DNA of 6,807 nt, taken from NCBI GenBank assembly GCA_017379255.1, contig JAFNWZ010000444.1, positions 1 through 6,807 on the forward strand, in the 5' to 3' direction. Numbering within the stretch: position 1 is the stretch's first letter; the number at the start of each line of letters is the position of its first letter. Source of the DNA: Akkermansia sp. (lineage in GTDB: Bacteria; Verrucomicrobiota; Verrucomicrobiia; Verrucomicrobiales; Akkermansiaceae). The position numbers and the translations under genes were made by a program. The notes under the pieces are model-generated. The model did not search any database. It saw nothing but the letters and a program-made list of their open reading frames with translations, and was not told the origin of the DNA. This document shows positions 5,767-6,807 of the stretch, piece by piece.

Positions 5767-5786
5767 TTGAAATATCATGTGGGGGT
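5748..5786. promoter_or_regulatory. 9-bp perfect inverted repeat around the minus-strand -35 box (operator candidate)
   Basis: ACCCCCACA (5748-5756) and TGTGGGGGT (5778-5786) are perfect reverse complements. Their centres are 30 bases apart, close to three helical turns, with an AT-rich middle. One arm lies in the spacer of the minus-strand promoter and the other just upstream of its -35 box, so a dimeric regulator could bind both. The lack of a T tract on either side argues against a terminator. Confidence 0.4.
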
Positions 5787-5848
5787 GCCTTAATTCATGC
5801 GTGCAATTTGTCAAGCGGTCTGCGGGACACGGTCTGATTATGCCCATG

Positions 5849-5857
5849 TGTTATACT
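5849..5857 (+). promoter_or_regulatory. Possible extended -10 promoter upstream of ilvN
   Basis: TGTTATACT fits an extended -10 (TGn plus TATACT at 5852-5857). No acceptable -35 box is found 16-18 bases upstream. If used, it would give ilvN a leader of about 115 bases. It is secondary to the better promoter at 5924-5952. Confidence 0.25.
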
Positions 5858-5923
5858 CTGTGCCTCTGAAGCCTCATTTCGCTACACCGTCGAAAATACT
5901 GTGCCAGCAGGATAAGTTACTGC

Positions 5924-5952
5924 TTGACGCGCCAGCGCGAATCATGTATTCT
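5924..5952 (+). promoter_or_regulatory. Putative ilvN promoter
   Basis: TTGACG (5924-5929) and TATTCT (5947-5952) are 17 bases apart. The start point would be near 5959, leaving about 20 bases before the ilvN ATG with no Shine-Dalgarno sequence. This leader is too short for a branched-chain amino-acid attenuator. Confidence 0.55.
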
Positions 5953-5978
5953 TTAACGCGATTTCACCCCTGTACATT

Positions 5979-6470
5979 ATGCCGACTGACAAACCGATTA
6001 ATACCATCTCAGTGCTCGTGGAAAACAAGTTTGGTGTACTTTCCCGCGTAGCAGGTCTGTTCTCCGGTCGCGGCTACAACATTCACTCCCTCAACGTGGC
6101 TCCCTGCGAAGACCCCAAGTTCTCCCGCATGACCATCGATGTGAAGGAAGACAATGAAAAGCTCGACCAGGTTATCAAGCAGCTCAGCAAACTGGTGAAT
6201 GTGGTAGAGGTGATTGACTACCGTAATGCTCCGACTGTGTACCGCGAGATCGTGCTGGTACGCGTGCGTTTCGGCGAGCACAAGACCGAGATTCTGCAGC
6301 TTTGCGATATGTTCCGCGCCCAGGTCATCGATGCCACGCGCGAGATGCTCACCATTGAGATTTCCGGTGGTGCGTTCCGTCTGAACCGCTTCCTGGATCT
6401 CATGGGCGATTACGATGTGGACATGGTGACCCGCTCCGGCAAGATTGCCGTGGTGAAGCCCCGCGCCTGA
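5979..6470 (+). CDS. ilvN: Acetolactate synthase small (regulatory) subunit (163 aa)
   Basis: IlvN/IlvH binds the catalytic subunit IlvB/IlvI of acetolactate synthase, raises its activity and confers valine feedback inhibition, in the cytoplasm. The N-terminal ACT domain (about 8-80) starts with NTISVLVENKFGVLSRVAGL and continues with FSGRGYNIHSLNVAP (28-42), the segment that forms the effector site in characterised subunits. The C-terminal domain (about 85-160) contains REIVLVRV, IDATREMLTIEISG and KIAVVKPRA at the end. The length of 163 matches the usual bacterial size, so it is complete. ilvB usually lies directly upstream in many bacteria. Here the neighbour is an unrelated gene on the other strand, and ilvN has its own promoter and terminator. 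I cannot tell ilvN from ilvH by sequence; the symbol is the general one. Confidence 0.95.
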   Translation: MPTDKPINTISVLVENKFGVLSRVAGLFSGRGYNIHSLNVAPCEDPKFSRMTIDVKEDNEKLDQVIKQLSKLVNVVEVIDYRNAPTVYREIVLVRVRFGEHKTEILQLCDMFRAQVIDATREMLTIEISGGAFRLNRFLDLMGDYDVDMVTRSGKIAVVKPRA

Positions 6471-6501
6471 TGATAGTTTTCCGTAATTATCTTACCTCAT
6501 C

Positions 6502-6544
6502 ATCACCGGCAAGGTCAGGCGCTTTGCCGGTGATTGCTTTTTCT
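6502..6544 (+). terminator. Rho-independent terminator after ilvN
   Basis: ATCACCGGCAA (6502-6512) and TTGCCGGTGAT (6524-6534) form a perfect 11-bp stem with an 11-base loop, followed by TGCTTTTTCT. It begins 32 bases after the ilvN stop. It ends only 7 bases before the next gene's ATG, so it may also act in the leader of that gene. Confidence 0.85.
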
Positions 6545-6551
6545 GACCGAT

Positions 6552-6807
6552 ATGGCTATTGAATCTTTTGGCGGGGTGAGCCCGCAGCTGAATGAACCCT
6601 CTTTTGTGGCTGCCAGTGCCGATATTATTGGCAGCGTGACTCTGCACCCTGATTCCAATGTGTGGTACAACACCACCATCCGCGGAGATGTTTCCCCCAT
6701 CGAGATTGGGGAGGGCAGCAACGTGCAGGATAACTGCTGCCTGCATGTGGATCATGAGTACGGCTGCAGACTCGGGAAATATGTGACCGTGGGGCACAGC
6801 GTCACGC
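6552..6807 (+). CDS. Gamma-class carbonic anhydrase-like protein, N-terminal part (3' end outside window)
   Basis: The frame from ATG 6552 runs open to the window edge (85 codons). It shows the left-handed beta-helix hexapeptide pattern (SVTLHPDSNVWYNTTIRGDV, then IEIGEGSNVQDN). Active-site residues of the gamma-carbonic anhydrase/YrdA/PaaY group are present: Arg44 and Asp46 (IRGDV), Gln59 and Asp60 (VQDN), zinc ligand His65 (CLHVD) and zinc ligand His82 (TVGHSV). The third ligand should lie about five residues beyond the edge. These proteins form trimers with zinc or iron at subunit interfaces; many bind metal yet have no proven carbonic anhydrase activity, so the exact reaction is uncertain. 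The cysteine pair at 62-63, just before the first ligand, is a local oddity. There is no Shine-Dalgarno sequence, and the terminator of ilvN ends 7 bases upstream, leaving little room for a promoter. Confidence 0.88.
   Translation, partial: MAIESFGGVSPQLNEPSFVAASADIIGSVTLHPDSNVWYNTTIRGDVSPIEIGEGSNVQDNCCLHVDHEYGCRLGKYVTVGHSVT

Noticed and set aside
5557..5847. 96-codon minus-strand frame in the DUF3592 upstream region
   Set aside because: It runs through the predicted promoter and has no coherent protein features. The competing frame gives a membrane helix continuous with the downstream protein.
5797..6051. 84-codon plus-strand frame overlapping the start of ilvN, considered as a leader peptide
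   Set aside because: It has no run of Ile/Leu/Val codons, no attenuator hairpin follows it, and it overlaps ilvN in another frame.

Overview
The window looks like chromosomal housekeeping DNA from a GC-rich, Gram-negative-type bacterium. Evidence is a lipobox protein, a signal-peptide-bearing chagasin-like inhibitor, separate folA, leuA, pth and ilvN genes, and almost no Shine-Dalgarno sequences. My best guess is Verrucomicrobiota (Akkermansia-like), from gene flavour and codon use only; a protein search of LeuA or IlvN would settle it. I see no rRNA, tRNA, CRISPR array, insertion sequence or phage gene.

Layout. (1) Bases 1-1679, plus strand: the 3' end of a dihydrofolate reductase gene, followed by three overlapping genes for small unrecognised membrane proteins. 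The third has an N-terminal half resembling TMEM43 proteins. (2) 1711-2091: a secreted chagasin-type (MEROPS I42) cysteine-peptidase inhibitor with its own promoter, which may give a leaderless mRNA. (3) 2134-2213: leuA promoter region with a large imperfect palindrome over the -35 box. (4) 2214-4931: a tight operon of leuA (2-isopropylmalate synthase), pth (peptidyl-tRNA hydrolase) and an unknown lipoprotein. (5) 4971-5681, minus strand: a DUF3592-like membrane protein whose first membrane segment is cut off by an in-frame TAG. (6) 5682-5978: divergent intergenic region with promoters in both directions and a 9-bp inverted repeat around the minus-strand -35 box. (7) 5979-6470: ilvN (acetolactate synthase regulatory subunit), followed by a strong intrinsic terminator. 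(8) 6552 to the end: the 5' part of a gamma-class carbonic anhydrase-like gene.

How the genes relate. leuA and ilvN both belong to branched-chain amino-acid synthesis but are separate transcription units here. IlvN would regulate an IlvB catalytic subunit that is not in the window. pth recycles peptidyl-tRNA and probably shares leuA's transcript only for co-expression. The membrane proteins and the lipoprotein have no assignable function.

I found no clearly new multi-gene system. The points most worth a second look are the amber-split DUF3592 gene, the two operator-like inverted repeats, the atypical chagasin-like inhibitor and the overlapping membrane-protein cassette after folA.
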